The notes under the pieces: generated by a model
Seen by the model: the letters and a program-made list of their open reading frames with translations, nothing else
What the model was told of the DNA's origin: nothing
Databases searched by the model: none
In this document: positions 34,054-46,702 of the stretch, one piece after another
Layout: each line of letters starts with the position of its first letter
How positions within the stretch are numbered: the first letter of the stretch is position 1
Assembly (NCBI GenBank): GCA_029448655.1
Contig: JACCLO010000003.1
Span: 4,464,001 to 4,528,000 of the forward strand
DNA from: Wolfiporia cocos
Taxonomy: Eukaryota; Basidiomycota; Agaricomycetes; Polyporales; Phaeolaceae
DNA length: 64,000 nt
Direction of reading: 5' to 3'
Position numbers and translations under genes: made by a program

Positions 34054-34189
34054 ATCAAGTCAGTTGCTTTGTCACATTAAGTCTTCCTTCTGAGCAGGGT
34101 TATCACAGTGATGTATTATGTAAACTCGTTGTTTCCGGTGTGTTGTTCCGTAAGAGTTTGTGTTAGTATCAGATGGAGCAGACAGTAAT

Positions 34190-34310
34190 GAAGTGCAAAC
34201 TGCAAAGCCTAGATCGGCCTAAATCCCGAAGCTTAAGCTCGGCTTTGAAGGGCTCGGGCTTCAAAAAACGTCGAAGCTTGACAACTCAGGCCGCGGCTTA
34301 TGAGTTATGA
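34190..34310. repeat. Remnant of hAT-type GC-rich subterminal repeat
   Basis: GGCTTTGAAGGGCTCGGGCT resembles the interior of hAT-type element 2. No termini remain. Confidence 0.4.
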
Positions 34311-35200
34311 TTTATCAGGACTGTGTATCACGAGTGGCGGATACTAGGCGAACAACACGACTTCTGACTTGCATCTTGGCACAGAAGCCAAATGTTGCAT
34401 TGCAGATAGAGAGAGTCGAACACGCTGCTAATATCTCAAAGGAACGCGCACAATATGTCGGGACGGACAGCTTACAGTTGATGCAGTCAGAATAGCGCAA
34501 TGGACTGGAATATTGTTAAGAAGCTTGCGCAGAATGTCTGGTACAAGGATGACTGGTAGAGCGATACTAGGTGTCAGGATGCTGAGCCTCATCCACCGTT
34601 CGCACTTCATCCAGCCCTGCCTGTAGTGACCGCAGCCAGCTGGAAAGTTGTCTGCGCCCCTTTTCGCATTCCGGGAGGCTATGACGGTATCATCGTCGCC
34701 GCGCGAACATTGTTGTGTCACCGAATTGCTTCGTGTCGGTGTCCATGAGGAATTCCCGCCCTTTGATAAACACAACTGGAGGCGATCGGGCTAGACAGGG
34801 CTGCAAGCGATATATCCGAGATGCTTACGAGTGAGGAGGTGAGCCAACCAGCGATCGCGTTCATGCTGTGGCACTCACGCTGTTCCTCCGCGAGTCTGCG
34901 TGGCGTCGCGTTAGAGATTATCAATAGCGTCAGTGAAGGAGCCCTGAAGGTAGAGGAAGAACCAGTGGGAGGCGTGATGCTACCGACCCATTGTTCGAAC
35001 ACCATGGGTGTCTCTGGCTCACAGATTCTATCAGTGCAACGCACGTAGAGAAAGACTTATTCTAATATTCAGAACGAATTATACGAGAGGCCGGGCAACA
35101 CGACATACCGAGCAGATAATGCCTGTTTGTGCGACATATTGAGTCCCAGTTCGTAAACGCCTAGGAGGCCGGATATACCGTGTTGATTACCTGCGGCGCC
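34311..35200. other. Gene-free decayed stretch
   Basis: Partly related to 26.2-27.2 kb; no intact frame of interest. Confidence 0.4.
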
Positions 35201-35207
35201 TGAAAGC

Positions 35208-35999
35208 TTGTGCATCGCTACTGCCTTCGCGTCAACAAGTCCTCTTCGGTCGCGCAAACAAGGACTCAAAGTGGGCAAGCGAGGATACGACGGCAGGCTC
35301 CTATCAGAGAGCCATCGAGTTCCAGCACAAAGCAGATCCAGCAAGCTCATCAGTTGCAGGAGGAACAGCTTATCTTTGCCAGATATGCCTCAGGGTGCAC
35401 ACCCTTCACATGCGAGACAACTTCAAGGTCGCTCGTCCATGGTGAGACGAAGGCGGCAAAGTTCGGTTATAGCATCAGGTACTCGCAGAGGTATACAAGC
35501 TCAATCTAGCACTTCCTCCACGAGAGTGTCCACCGCGCGCCGGCGCCGTTGACCTGGTCCGCGTCCCAGATGGACTCAAGGAGCCGGAGCGTGGAGTAGG
35601 CGTGGAACCCGCACTAGCGGTTGCGTAAGTCTACGGCACCTCAAGTACAGACCATCTGTGAGAGGAAGAGTGCGCTCGAATCCGTAATGCCCACGGCGAA
35701 GGCCGTGCGCGCGTTATTTGGGTGCGACGTAGCTTGAGGCTCTTTTGCCGATACAGACTGGCTGTGCACAATTGCAGCAAAGTCTTCGAGGCGGGTGCGT
35801 GCCTGGTTGATTCGTGAGATTCATGACAGCTAGTAGGAGATGAAGGAGATAGCATCTGTAGTGTGATAGCGTCATTTTGATCCGAGGGCAGAACAGAGGC
35901 GACATATCCATGTCGTCCTCCCACATCGGGCCGTAGGAGTCGTGATAGTGTACATACCGCTACGCGACCAACGTGAATCACGCCACGACCAAGGAGCAC
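35208..35999 (-). pseudogene. Glycosyltransferase-like pseudogene, copy 2
   Basis: Minus-strand blocks YGPMWEDDMDMSPLF (near 35920) and HAYSTLRLLESIWDAD (near 35590) match copy 1 but are in different frames. Stops throughout. Part of segmental duplication unit A from 35575 on. Confidence 0.5.
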
Positions 36000-36833
36000 T
36001 CAGCCACGGTCCAACTGGGGTGCTTTTATTATCCGCAGCGTCTCTTCATCCACCTCCTGTTATCGAATGTATGCGCCAAATATAGCATGTCGCTTAAGTA
36101 CCATGAATTGGACATCGATGACAGGACGTCAGAGGATGAATGCGGTCTGTCGCCCGTAGTCACAGATAGGCGACATGTGCGAATCTATCGAGAAGCGACG
36201 AGCCCATAGTTTATGCAACGAACTTGCAGAGCCAATATCCCCATCTGGTGACATACTGAAGGTATTCTGGTTATCGTCGGCGTATCATCGAGTCGAGTCG
36301 AGACTTGTTCGGAAGCACAAGATTCGGAGGTCGGGATACATGTCATCGGGACGTGCATGGATCGTCTTTCCTCATGTCTTGTGAATCTCGCGGGAGAGTA
36401 TTGCGACCCAGACTGCAGCTTTCAAACTGGATACCGGAGTGATCCTCGTTCAACATATGGACCAACGATCCGAGCTGGGATGTGCGCACCATGGTATAAG
36501 TTGAAAAGCAGCTGGCGAGCGATCAGACGATTTAGCGAACGAATTCAAGGCAGGAAAGTCTCCAGAGCAGGTACAGGAACATGCGCGTGGAAAGTGAGCA
36601 TATCTGCGACAAGTGACATGGAAGCCGCTTTCAATATGTCTGCTAGCCGGTGTGTCCTCCGTGTCGCTGTCCTTGGGCGACTTGCACCGGTGCAGTCTGG
36701 ACGCTCCGTCAAAGCCGAGTGTACACCCGCCGACGCCGTCTTGCCCAGCGTATGCCATACACAGTACGTCTCGTCAGCTTCCAGGGCCGCTGCATAGGGG
36801 CATGCCAAACGGTTGTCATAGAAAAGAGGCAGG

Positions 36834-37130
36834 TCACCGTGCTAGGAAGAGCAATCGGTCGCCCAATCGCGGGCAGGGCGCGAGGTGAATTGGGAATGGA
36901 CGCACAATGACGCCGCTGCCAAAGTACTTTACAACCTGGAAGGCGGCCGTCGGGACGAGGGCGCGGAGCCACTGCACGCGGCGGGCGACGACTGGGACAA
37001 GCGCGCCGAACATGGACGTCGCAATGAGGATGAATATCGAGGCGACGCGCAGCCGGATGTAGGCGTTCGAGCCGCCGCCACTCCCGCAGTATGTCCCGTC
37101 GTCTCGTCGGTGGAGGCTGCGCATGGGCAT
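36834..37130 (-). pseudogene. ZIP-family metal transporter, N-terminal fragment, copy 1
   Basis: From the ATG at 37130 (MPMRSLHRRDDGTYCGSG) the frame reads two membrane segments: VASIFILIATSMFGALVPV and, after ARRVQWL, FQVVKYFGSGVIV. This fits the N-terminus of fungal Zrt-like plasma-membrane zinc transporters. Homology ends after IHLA near 36880 and the sequence continues into unrelated frames. TM3-8 are absent here; a matching C-terminal half lies on the other strand at 46.87-47.54 kb. Confidence 0.65.
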
Positions 37131-37421
37131 GTCGTCTTTCGTCGTCGTGGTGTGTTTGTTGAAGTCGGAACTTGCAGAGCTAGCGTGAGGCACCGAGCAC
37201 GGTCGGCGACTGTTGTATACGAGATGCGCGGTTGAGGTAGGACCGCAAACGGGCGAGATGAGACGGGCGTTCAACATTGCGACCTGCGCCTCTGACCGCG
37301 CAGGTCCTCCTTGATCCGCGCCCGCCAATCGCATACGGGCGCTAACATTGCAAGTCACATGATGTGCTGAGTACCCTCGCGGTCGCCGCCACAGGCACGA
37401 ACATCACCTCGATCTGTGTCA

Positions 37422-37432
37422 TCTAAAAGTAA
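37422..37432 (+). other. Duplicated 11-bp 5' terminus of the Helitron-like element
   Basis: TCTAAAAGTAA is present immediately before the full 5' end TCTAAAAGTAATGGG of unit B1. Confidence 0.6.
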
Positions 37433-37716
37433 TCTAAAAGTAATGGGAGCTCGCGTGGGAGCCGTCGCGTGTCGCTAGCGTGTCGCGCACGAGAATCGCA
37501 CATGGCGAGCACGTTTGCCGCGTGGCGGCGCCTGTAGGGCGCCCATCGAGTGCGCGCCGGCGCCTGCAAGGCGCGCGTGCCGGTTGCAAAGGTATTACAA
37601 GCGAAGCGACGACGAGGCCGAGCGTCAGCGAGGTGGAGGAGTGGCTGAGCGGGCAGAGATATATAATAACTCCTAGAAATACAAAATTGTGGCGAAGCCA
37701 CAGGTAATTAAGCTAG
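37433..37716 (+). mobile_element. Helitron-like unit B1 (284 bp)
   Basis: Near-identical to A2; starts TCTAAAAG as unit A1 does. Confidence 0.8.
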
Positions 37717-38000
37717 TCTAAGAGTAATGGGAGCTCGCGTGGGAGCCGTCGCGTGTCGCTAGCGTGTCGCGCACGAGAATCGCACATGGCGAGCACGTTT
37801 GCCGCGTGGCGGCGCCTGTAGGGCGCCCATCGAGTGCGCGCCGGCGCCTGCAAGGCACGCGTGCCGGTTGCAAAGGTATTACAAGCGAAGCGACGACGAG
37901 GCCGAGCGTCAGCGAGGTGGAGGAGTGGCTGAGCGGGCAGAGATATATAATAACTCCTAGAAATACAAAATTGTGGCGAAGCCACAGGTAATTAAGCTAG
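37717..38000 (+). mobile_element. Helitron-like unit B2 (284 bp)
   Basis: Near-identical to B1 and A2. Confidence 0.8.
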
Positions 38001-39040
38001 TCTATAAGTAACAGGAGCTCGCGTGGGAGCGGTCGCGTGGAGCGCACCTGGCGTCCACGTTTGCCGCGTGGCATCCATGGGCGTCATTCCTGCTCCCATT
38101 AGATAGGGCGCCTGGCGCCGGTGAATTCCCACGCCCAGCGCCTGCAAGGCGCGCTGCTAGCTCGCGTTTTGCGTGCTGTTCCTGCACCACGGGGATTCGT
38201 GCCACGGGGATTCATACCCCACACCACGGGGATTCGTGCCCCACACCACGGGGATTCGTGGCCCATTCCATGGGGGTTTGTGGCCCATGCCACAGGGATC
38301 TGTGTCCTGTGGCATGGGGATTTTGTAATGTAAATACCCCACACCACGGGGATTTGTACCCCGTGCCACAGGGATTTGCATCCCAATTCCATAGGGATTT
38401 GTGCCCCGTGCCATGGGGATGTGTGTCCTGTGCCACAGGGGTTTGTGCCCCATGCCACGGGGATTTGTGCCCTGTGCCACGGGGATTTGTGCCCTGTGCC
38501 ACGGGGATTTTTGTAATGTAAATACCCTACACCATGGGGATTTGTGGCCCATGCCACAGGGATTTGTGTGTCCTGTGCCACGGGGATTTGTGCCTCATGC
38601 CACAGGGATTTGTGCTCTACGGGGATTTGTGTCCTGTGGCACGGGGATTTTGTAATGTAAATACCCCCACACCACAGAGATCTGTGCCCTGTGCCATGGG
38701 GATTTATGCCTCATGCCACGGGGATTTTTGTAACATAAATGGCCTGTGCTGTAGATGCCTGCCAAAAGATTGCAAAACATTTTGACACCACATTACACAG
38801 TATTACAAGTGAAGCGACGATGAGACCAAGGATCAGCAAGGTGTCAGAAGTGGCTGAGCAGGCAGAGACAAAAGAGGCAAATTGGGGAACCCATGGGTAA
38901 TGCACAGGAAATTGATGGGGGATCCACAGGTAACTTAAAAAAACCCCTGATTATCTGAAATAGGCACACATGGATTGGAATAATATATTGAAGTGGAAAA
39001 AGCGGTGTGACCGTGGCGAAGCCACGGGTAATTAACCTAG
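38001..39040 (+). mobile_element. Helitron-like unit B3 (1040 bp)
   Basis: Starts TCTATAAGTAACAGG, carries the minisatellite, and ends CCTAG. Its right part matches the right part of A9. Confidence 0.75.
38183..38730. repeat. 22-bp minisatellite in unit B3
   Basis: Same CCACGGGGAT-type repeat as in array A, again with GTAATGTAAATACC breaks. Confidence 0.88.
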
Positions 39041-39473
39041 TCTAAGTACTAAAGGGCCGTGGAAGAAAACCATGTGGTTCTCGCGTGGCAACCATGCGTT
39101 CATTGGCCCGTAGGGCGCGCGCCACCACCCCCGTGCCATTTCCCACGGTCGGCGCCTACAACGCGCGCGCGGCGTTCAAGTCAAGTCCTTTCGCCACGGG
39201 GATGTTGTAACGTAAATGGCCTATACTGTAGATACCTGCTAGAAAATTTAAGAGTAACCGGGAGGTTTATGAGGCACCACAAGCGAAGCGACGACGACAC
39301 CGAGCATCAGCGAGGTGTCGGAAGTGGCTGAGCGAGGTGCAGCAGGGTGATCACACACCCTGGGGGTTGGGTGGACTCACATTGCCATACAATATGTTTT
39401 TCCCTTATTCTATAAGTTATCATACTTAAGTAACAATTGACATCCGTGGCAAAGCCGCGGGTAATTAAACTCG
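39041..39473 (+). mobile_element. Helitron-like unit B4, terminal unit with CTCG end (433 bp)
   Basis: Starts TCTAAGTACTAAAGGG like A6. Its 3' half matches A11, with imperfect hairpin GTGGCAAAGCCGC and AACTCG end. Confidence 0.7.
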
Positions 39474-40118
39474 TGATTGCTGTGCGCTGCGACATCGAAT
39501 ATCAACACTCGGAGAAACCCACCGCGCCGCAAAATCTCTTCCTGCTATGTGCACGGTTTCTAGTGGGCGACTGTCAGTTGAGGAGTCCTGGAGCATGGAG
39601 CGTTGTAGTGGGACATGGCTGGCCATGGCACGTCTTGGCACGCCGGCCGTGATCTGGGGCATCAAGAACGGCTGCGATCGTCTACAGGCACAGTGGATAG
39701 CCAGCCGGTACGACAGCGAACCCAGCATTCGCGGCCGCCATATTGTCGGTGGGTCAGACTCTCTGTGAAAGTATCTTCTCAAATTCGATGTGTCATATAT
39801 GCTTGTTCTACGTCTCTACCTTTTACAGATCCATGTATTGAACGTGCTGAGGTCATTTCACCACCAACTCACGGAGCATACTCTCTCCAGGTCATTAAAC
39901 GCATGCATATGGCCAAATTCTATTTATCAAGTGGCTAACGCCAAAAACGACTGTCGACACTCTCCTCCCCCCATCATCGAACAGAACATAGGAGCGCCTG
40001 CGCCATAACCCCCTCAAGGAGCCGGAGCGTGGAGTAGGCGTGGAACTCGCGCTAGCGGTGGCGCAACTCTACGGCACCTCAGCTGCAATCAATCTATGAA
40101 AGGAAGAGTGCGCTCGAA

Positions 40119-40442
40119 TCAGTGATGCCCGCGGCGCAGGCCGTACGCGCGCTTAATGGGTGCGACGTAGCTTTTGCCGATACAGACTGGTTGTGCACGA
40201 TTGCGGCAAAGTCTTCGAGGCGGGTGCGTGCCTGGTTGATTCGTGAGATTCATGATAGCTAGTAGGAGATGAAGGAGATAGCATCTGTAGCATGATAGCA
40301 TCATTTTGATCCGAGGGCAGAACAGAGGCGACACATCCATGTCGTCCTCTAACATCAGGGCGTAAGAGTCTAGTGTACATACCGCTACGCGACGACTGCA
40401 GTGGACAGTCCAAACGTGAATCGTGCCACGGTCAAGGAACAC
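40119..40442 (-). pseudogene. Glycosyltransferase-like pseudogene, copy 3
   Basis: SYALMLEDDMDVSPLF is readable on the minus strand near 40360; the rest is frame-shifted. Counterpart of copy 2 in the tandem duplication. Confidence 0.5.
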
Positions 40443-41012
40443 CCAGCTACGGTGTCGGGATACATGTCAACGGGACGTGCATGGACCGTCTTGCCGCATA
40501 TCTTTTGAACCTCGGGGGTTGCTATTTGTTCGCGAGAGACTGTTGCGACCCAGACTACAGCTTTTGAGTTGCATTCTGGAGTGGTTCTCGCTCGACATAT
40601 GGACCAACGATCCGAGCTGGGACGTACGCATCACAGTGTAAGCTGAAAGGTAGCTAGCGAGTGGTCAGACGATTTAGCGAACGAAGCCAAGGCAAGAAAG
40701 CCTCCAGAGCAGGTGCAAGAAGATGCGCGTGGCAAGTCGCATTCGTGAGTGTATCAGTGACAAGTGATACGGGAGTCGTTTCCAAAATGTCTGCTAGCCG
40801 GTACATCTTCCGTGTCACTGTCCTTGGGCGACTTCCACCGGCGCAGAATTCGTCAGAGCTGAGTGTACACCCGTTGACGCCGTCTTGCCCAGCGTATGCC
40901 ATACACAGTACGTCTCGTCAGCTTCCAGCGCTGTTGTGCAGGGGCATGCCAAACGGGGCTGTCACAGAAAAGAGGCGGGTCGCCGTGCCAGGAAGAGCAG
41001 TCAGTCGCCCAA

Positions 41013-41276
41013 TCAAAGGCAGGGCGCGTGGTGAACTGGAAATGGAAGACGCCGCTGCCAAAGTACTTTGCGACCTGAGATTTGAAAGGCGGCCGTCAGG
41101 ACGAGGCCGCGGAGCCACTGCACGCGGCGGGCGACAACTGGGAAGAGCGCGCCGGACATGGGCGTCACAATGAGGATGAATATCGAGGCGATGCGCGGCC
41201 CGGTGTAGGCGTCCGAGCTGCCGCCGCTCCCACAGTATGTCCCGTCATCTCGTCGGTGGAGGTCGCGCATGGGCAT
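41013..41276 (-). pseudogene. ZIP-family transporter, N-terminal fragment, copy 2
   Basis: From the ATG at 41276 it encodes MPMRDLHRRDDGTYCGSGG and IASIFILIVTPMSGALFPV. A 7-nt insertion after AAFQ shifts the frame just before the KYFGSG-equivalent, so it is more damaged than copy 1. Confidence 0.6.
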
Positions 41277-42100
41277 GTCGTCTTTCGCCGTCGCGGTGTG
41301 TTTGTCGAAGTCGGAACTTGCAGAGCTAGCGTGGGACACCGAGCACGGTCGGCGTTCGTTGTATACGAGAGGCGCGATGGGGGTAGGGCGAGATGAGTTC
41401 GCGTGACTTGTCGTCGGACACCTCTAACCGCGCAGGTCACATGATCGGATGGGCACCCTCGCGGTCGCCGCCGCTGACGGTAATAGCGAACCTCGCCTCT
41501 ATTGTTATAATGCTATGCACTGCGACATACACTGCCGAACCTCGGAGAAACCCACCGCGCCGCAGAGCCTCTTCCTGCTATGTGCACGGTCCTCCAAGGG
41601 ACGACTATCAAATTGAAGAGTCCTGGAGCATCGTAGTGGACATGTCAGGCCGTGGCGCTCGGTGCACCATATGCTCATGCATCGCCGCGGTACCCGCTCG
41701 ACGGGTCTGAACAGACCGCTCAATCGCACACCGGCCGTGATCTGAGGCATCAAGAATAGGTCACGAAAGAAAAACTCGGATCGCCTCTGCGTTGCGTCGG
41801 TGGGTCATATTCTCCGTGAAAGTACCGTTTCGACATTGAATGTGCCCTATCTTGTTCTGCGTCTTTAACTTTAATTCCATCCCTTCCCACTTCAGCAGCT
41901 CTTCGGTCACAATTCAACGGGTCTCCAGCCGCCGAAGCAACGAAGGAATCACCGATCCATTCAATGAGCGTGTTGAAGTCATTGCATCACCAACTCACGA
42001 AGCATATTCTCTCCAGGTCATAGCGTATACATACGGCTAAATTCCCATTTATCAAGTGGCTAGCGTCCAAATCGATTTCGGCACTGCGCGTTAATCCTCG

Positions 42101-43280
42101 TCCCTGACAGCCTGCCATACACTCGAGCCGCCCCGCACAAAACCTCACCATTGCTCTCCCGCGTGAAACGTGACTCCAAAAACAGTATTAGCCTCCAGAC
42201 ATCCCTCAATGCTACAGTCAAGCTTACAAAGCAGGCAATGCATGTGGTCACAGTGACTACCCTCCCGCGCTGGCATCTAGTACATAACGGTGCCCGGTAT
42301 ATGGTCCTGACGTGCTGTCAAGGACCCTCCACGGCGTGGAGCGCGGCCGCCTGCCGCTGGGCTGCTAGTAGGCCTGGCTTGGGACCGGGTGTATCCTCAG
42401 GCCTCGGGCCCCGGGCTTCAGGTCTTCGGGTCTTCAGGTCTCGGGCTTCAGCTTCACGGATGGGACATATGTCAGAGGATAGGCAGGCTGCTAGTACTCG
42501 GTGCACCTCTTGTATCGGAGCTGGGGATCTCATGAACGATAGGAGTGGTCGATTATATGGCTGGCTGAATTGAAGTGAGATGATGACGCATGGTGGGATG
42601 AACCCTAGTGTGTAGCATCGCGAAGCGGGCGACTCCGCATGCGCAGATGCGACTTCTGTTCGTCACTCATCGAGGCGGGGCAAACGGAAATGGATTATAT
42701 GGGCGAGGCACTGATACACTCTCATTACTAAGAGCTCAGAACTCAGAATTCAGAGCTCGGTACTGAGCGACGAGAGAGGCGCATGTAATTGATGGTGATG
42801 ATTTCTCGGTTTCTCGGTGAGTGACATACCGAATGCGATGTAGATACGCAATGCACCAGTAACATGGCGGAAGCGAAACGTGCAGTATGCGCTGAGATGC
42901 CGGAACTCACACTCACAGCATGAGCATATTCGCTATGATAACGACCGATAGCGGTGCTCTGTTCAACCGTTCATGTTGCGGTTGGAGTGTCCCGTAGCAG
43001 ATGGTATCCAACCCCGTTCAATCCAACTGATCTGCTGGATCATTATAAGAGGAAGCGCAGCAAGGCCGACGTGCTGCATATATTACACAGCATCGGCGAC
43101 GTGATTGTTATCCAGCGAAAGCTCGTTCGACTGAAACGCATACCCACGGATGTCTTCTTCTTGCCACTTTACTCGGGGCCGCCTTCTCCGCATCATTTTA
43201 TTGTGTGAGTCCTTGCTTGAAAGATCCACCGCCATGGAATTGATCGGCGCTATGAAGATTTACTCAGGCAATAGTATCCG
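42101..43280. other. Stretch without recognised gene
   Basis: A plus-strand frame at 42954-43208 (NPTDLLDHYKRKRSKADVL) is not assignable. GC-rich CTTCAGGTCTTCGGG repeats near 42400. Confidence 0.35.
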
Positions 43281-43284
43281 AATA

Positions 43285-43620
43285 ACTCTGGTTGGACTCC
43301 GATGAACTGTCATTACAGCACTAAATTTAGGGTACTGGGTCACCCCAGCCGATATCACAAGCCCCACCGTGATATAAAACTTCAATAAGGTAGTGTATCT
43401 TCTCTAATCTGACTCTGATGAACTGTCATCACAGCACTACATTTGTTGTGCCGGACACCTTCCGCTGATGTGACAAGCCTTGTTGTGCGATACGTCTTCA
43501 GCGGTATGGAGGTTTGCCTAGTCTGACTCCGATGAACTGTCATCACGTTACTGCATCTGAGGTGAACATCTTCGGCTGTTATCAACAGCCCTTTCTATGT
43601 AATCATTATTAATCTGATTC
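43285..43620. repeat. Diverged tandem repeat, about 115 bp x 3
   Basis: TCTGACTCTGATGAACTGTC and close variants recur at about 43292, 43404 and 43524. Confidence 0.7.
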
Positions 43621-43746
43621 TCAGGCTGCGGAGAAGGGCGGACTATCATGTGGCGTCAGACCACGAACTATATAAGCTTACGTTCATGCATTGAGCATTG
43701 TTCAGTACCACTTGCAACACATACGCCACACCTTCGAGAATTAAAA

Positions 43747-45569
43747 TGTCAGTTTCATCCGCAGGTTTGCAATTGCAATTGAAGTGAGGTTTCCCGCGTT
43801 CTCATGCTCTTGAGTAACTGATCAAGATCAAGTTTCGTAGATTCTCTCACCAATGTTGCATGCTCTGGTGAGTGCGTGCACGCTGCCAATTATCTGGTCA
43901 GCTCATGCAGATCTGACACAGCGCTTATAATCTACGAACACATCATAACTCTTGATCGCGAAATTAGCTATGTCTGGAGATATCGTCGCTCGGCTATCAC
44001 TGCACTCCTTTTGCTCAACCGATACTTGCTACTGCTGGCCACGTTTCTGCAGCTAATGCTACTATCAAATCCGGGAACTACACAGACAGTAAGTATTCAA
44101 GCTCTACACCTTAGTGTTTCCGACATATCCTGATATCCACAATAAGCAGAGGTTGTACTTTTCATTCCCCCAGATCATTATGCTGTGACTGTGGATCGTA
44201 CTCACACTGCTTCTGATTCAATCTTTGTAGCTGTCGTGCGATAATTATAGGGCCGTTAATCGTAGATGCAATCCAGTATTCTATCGTTGTTCGTGAGTGT
44301 TCCCTCTTTTAATGAAACTTTTTGGGTAGAGCAATGATAGTTTAGTGATATCTACTTTCCGAATATATGCTATTAGCGGTAGAGGACGGTATTACACCCT
44401 TCCAACCCTCATCCTTGGCATGGTGCTCCCAGGTACCATTTTGGTCAGTTATTGAATCGTCTCGTCCACCAATGACGCACCGATGATATCCATCGAAAGG
44501 CTTCCGCATTTCTAGTAACCGACATCACAGGGGTAAAGTCGGTGGGCATGTTAGTATGCTCATACGCCTTTCGAGTGGATTCACTTGTCAACCTGCTGTA
44601 AGTGTGCACGCTGTAAACGGTGATTCCTGATTATGCTGACTTCGCAGAAGAAGTACGTCTGACAAGAATGGTAACTCGATGTATTACTGATGGTATACCT
44701 TGCTCAGCATCAGTCATTCCACCAATATGTAGTACGATCTCTGAGTTGTTGGTGGTGATTTCAACCTGGATATACACCTCTCACTGGAGGCTTAATATTC
44801 GAGGATCGGGAACGAAAACACCGCTGGTGACTATTTTGCTTGTTGACGGTATGATTGTGTCAGATAATTCGTTGCGGGATACTAAGTTACCGTTAACTGT
44901 ATTGTATAGGTACAATTTACTTCCTGTACGCGAAAGTCCCACTCTTTTGGTATGTGGACTAACACATACCTCGCAGTGTCGTCGTGCTGGTATACCTATT
45001 CGTGATCGTGCTGCAGTTCACTCCAACTCTTGCACAGGTGTAGTGTCGCACTCACAGCACAAGTCACATGCGAGGCTGAGATTTTACCGCAGAGCTCTTT
45101 GTCTAATTTTCTAATGTCGTAAGGATGTAGACCTATGCCATATATCCCGTTTAGACTGAGCAATTTTACTGAAGGTTTCCGAGCATCATGCTCCCTCGAT
45201 TCATATTTAACCTCAGGAATGCTTCGGCGTCTCAGAATATCAAAGCCGAGTCATGTCAGTGGGATTCTCTGGAGATAAGCGTGACAATAAGTGGCAGCTC
45301 TGCGCTCCAAACAACCTTGCGCTTTGCTCCCAGTATAATAGGCAACATGGGAGCGCCGCTCAATCACGATGATCTCAGAGACCAGGATGTGGATGAAGGA
45401 GACTTGGAGCTTGAAGACGTGGATTGCAACGAGAGATCGGTGAGTTGTTCCCCGTTCGACTGACTGGGCTAATACAGGGCTTTCGTAGGAGACACAAAAT
45501 GCGGAGATTCAAGATTCTGTTATACAATCCACCCAAGAAGAGATGATTAGGACTGTGGACATAGAGTAA
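43747..45569 (+). CDS. DUF6533-type multi-pass membrane protein
   Basis: A fungal membrane protein family of unknown function, often expanded in Agaricomycetes. The diagnostic N-terminal block is ALIIYEHIITLDREISYVW then LLLLNRYLLL (43920-44065). Later exons read FRIYAISGRGRYYTLPTL (near 44365), VVISTWIYTSHWRLN and TPLVTILLVDG (44755-44850), IFNLRNASASQNIKAESCQW (near 45200), LRFAPSIIGNMGAPLNHDD (near 45320) and an acidic tail. Solved junctions include the donor GTAAGT after PGTTQT (near 44090) and the last intron after GAGAGATCG (GTGAGT...CGTAG), ending at TAA 45567-45569. The first exon and some middle joins are unresolved. It is probably the most intact membrane-protein gene in the window. 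Confidence 0.65.
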
Positions 45570-46700
45570 TACCCCTCGCATGTGTCTTCAACAGTTCTTC
45601 TGTGGGTGGTCAATGTTTTTCCTTTCCGCTCCTTCTAAGTCACTCTATCTCTAGTAATGTACTAGATGTCACGGGCAAAAAAGTGATATCACTCTTACGT
45701 GACAAATCTCTTCATTATCACATACATAGAACATAACATGTACAACTACTACGCTAATATACACAGGGGGTAGAGCGCACGGTTCAGACCTCATTTTGAA
45801 CTTGGCGTTCTTCCGCCCGCCTCACCCCAGTTAGCTCTGAGGGCCCAGGGTGGTCTTGTCACTAGAAGCATCCAGCGACAGTGTTGAGCACCGAGCACTT
45901 AGATGGATCTCTGTGTGAGGGATTATCGATTAGCTGCTTCTCCTTTCGTCTATTGTAACAAACTGTCTATTTTGGCAATCGGCGCCGTGTCCGATGAACA
46001 GGACTTTATAGTGTGACCCGCCTATCTGTTTCACCTCGGGCTATACGATAATAGAGTCCGACAGGGGCGAAGATTACGGAAGTTAGCTTATTGATGAGCC
46101 AGGTATTGTGGTTGCATTGTATGCGAGGTCGTTGCAACACGCGAGGACACACGGTGTGGATTTAAAAACAATGACTTTGGTTGCAAGGCGACCGGGGCGG
46201 AACGTGTGCTAGCGTGTCGCATAGGCCCTTCTTCCATCAGGGACTGCTACTTCAAGTATCGCAGCCAATTCTAATGGTCTTTACACGCTATGCACGTCTT
46301 GACCCTGTTGACCGAGAGCTGGTCCGAAGTGCACGCCAGCCATTCAAATGACATAGAGGCTGACTGACCACTCATGGTCGCCGAAGGCCTTGTGAGAATG
46401 AGTGCGCTAGATAGCATACGAACAAGCTCAGCGTTGGCACTCCTAACGGGAGACAACGTCTGAGGTGGGCGACGAGTGACAGCGTATACATATAGTGTTG
46501 CCATGTAGAATTAAAAGCCTGAAACTACCAAATAAACAACGTATACGTATGAACCGTTAACCGGCGCGGCGTTCAGTATCGCGCCTTTCCACATATGGTA
46601 TCGTACTGGCGCCCAACGGCGCGCGGCGGGATTGCATGCTCCGGCCTCATTTTCCGTACACGAACGCCGCATTTAGTCGTAGTTACTTGACGCGGGATAC
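45570..46700. other. Gene-free stretch
   Basis: No convincing gene or repeat. Confidence 0.45.
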
Positions 46701-46702
46701 AA

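Larger units (their letters stand above)
37433..39473 (+). mobile_element. Array B: four head-to-tail Helitron-like elements
   Basis: Units B1-B4 abut exactly as in array A, each with TC start. The first three end CTAG and the last CTCG. Host bases are A on the left and T on the right. The paralogous segment at about 41.5 kb lacks the array. Confidence 0.8.
35575..40011. repeat. Segmental duplication unit A (interrupted by array B)
   Basis: Starts CTCAAGGAGCCGGAGCG. Contains glycosyltransferase-like and ZIP remnants, then the Helitron-like array, then a tail matching 41500-42060. Confidence 0.75.
40012..42100. repeat. Segmental duplication unit A', uninterrupted
   Basis: Second tandem copy of unit A. 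Same order: glycosyltransferase-like remnant, ZIP remnant, empty site, tail. Divergence includes small indels. Confidence 0.75.
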
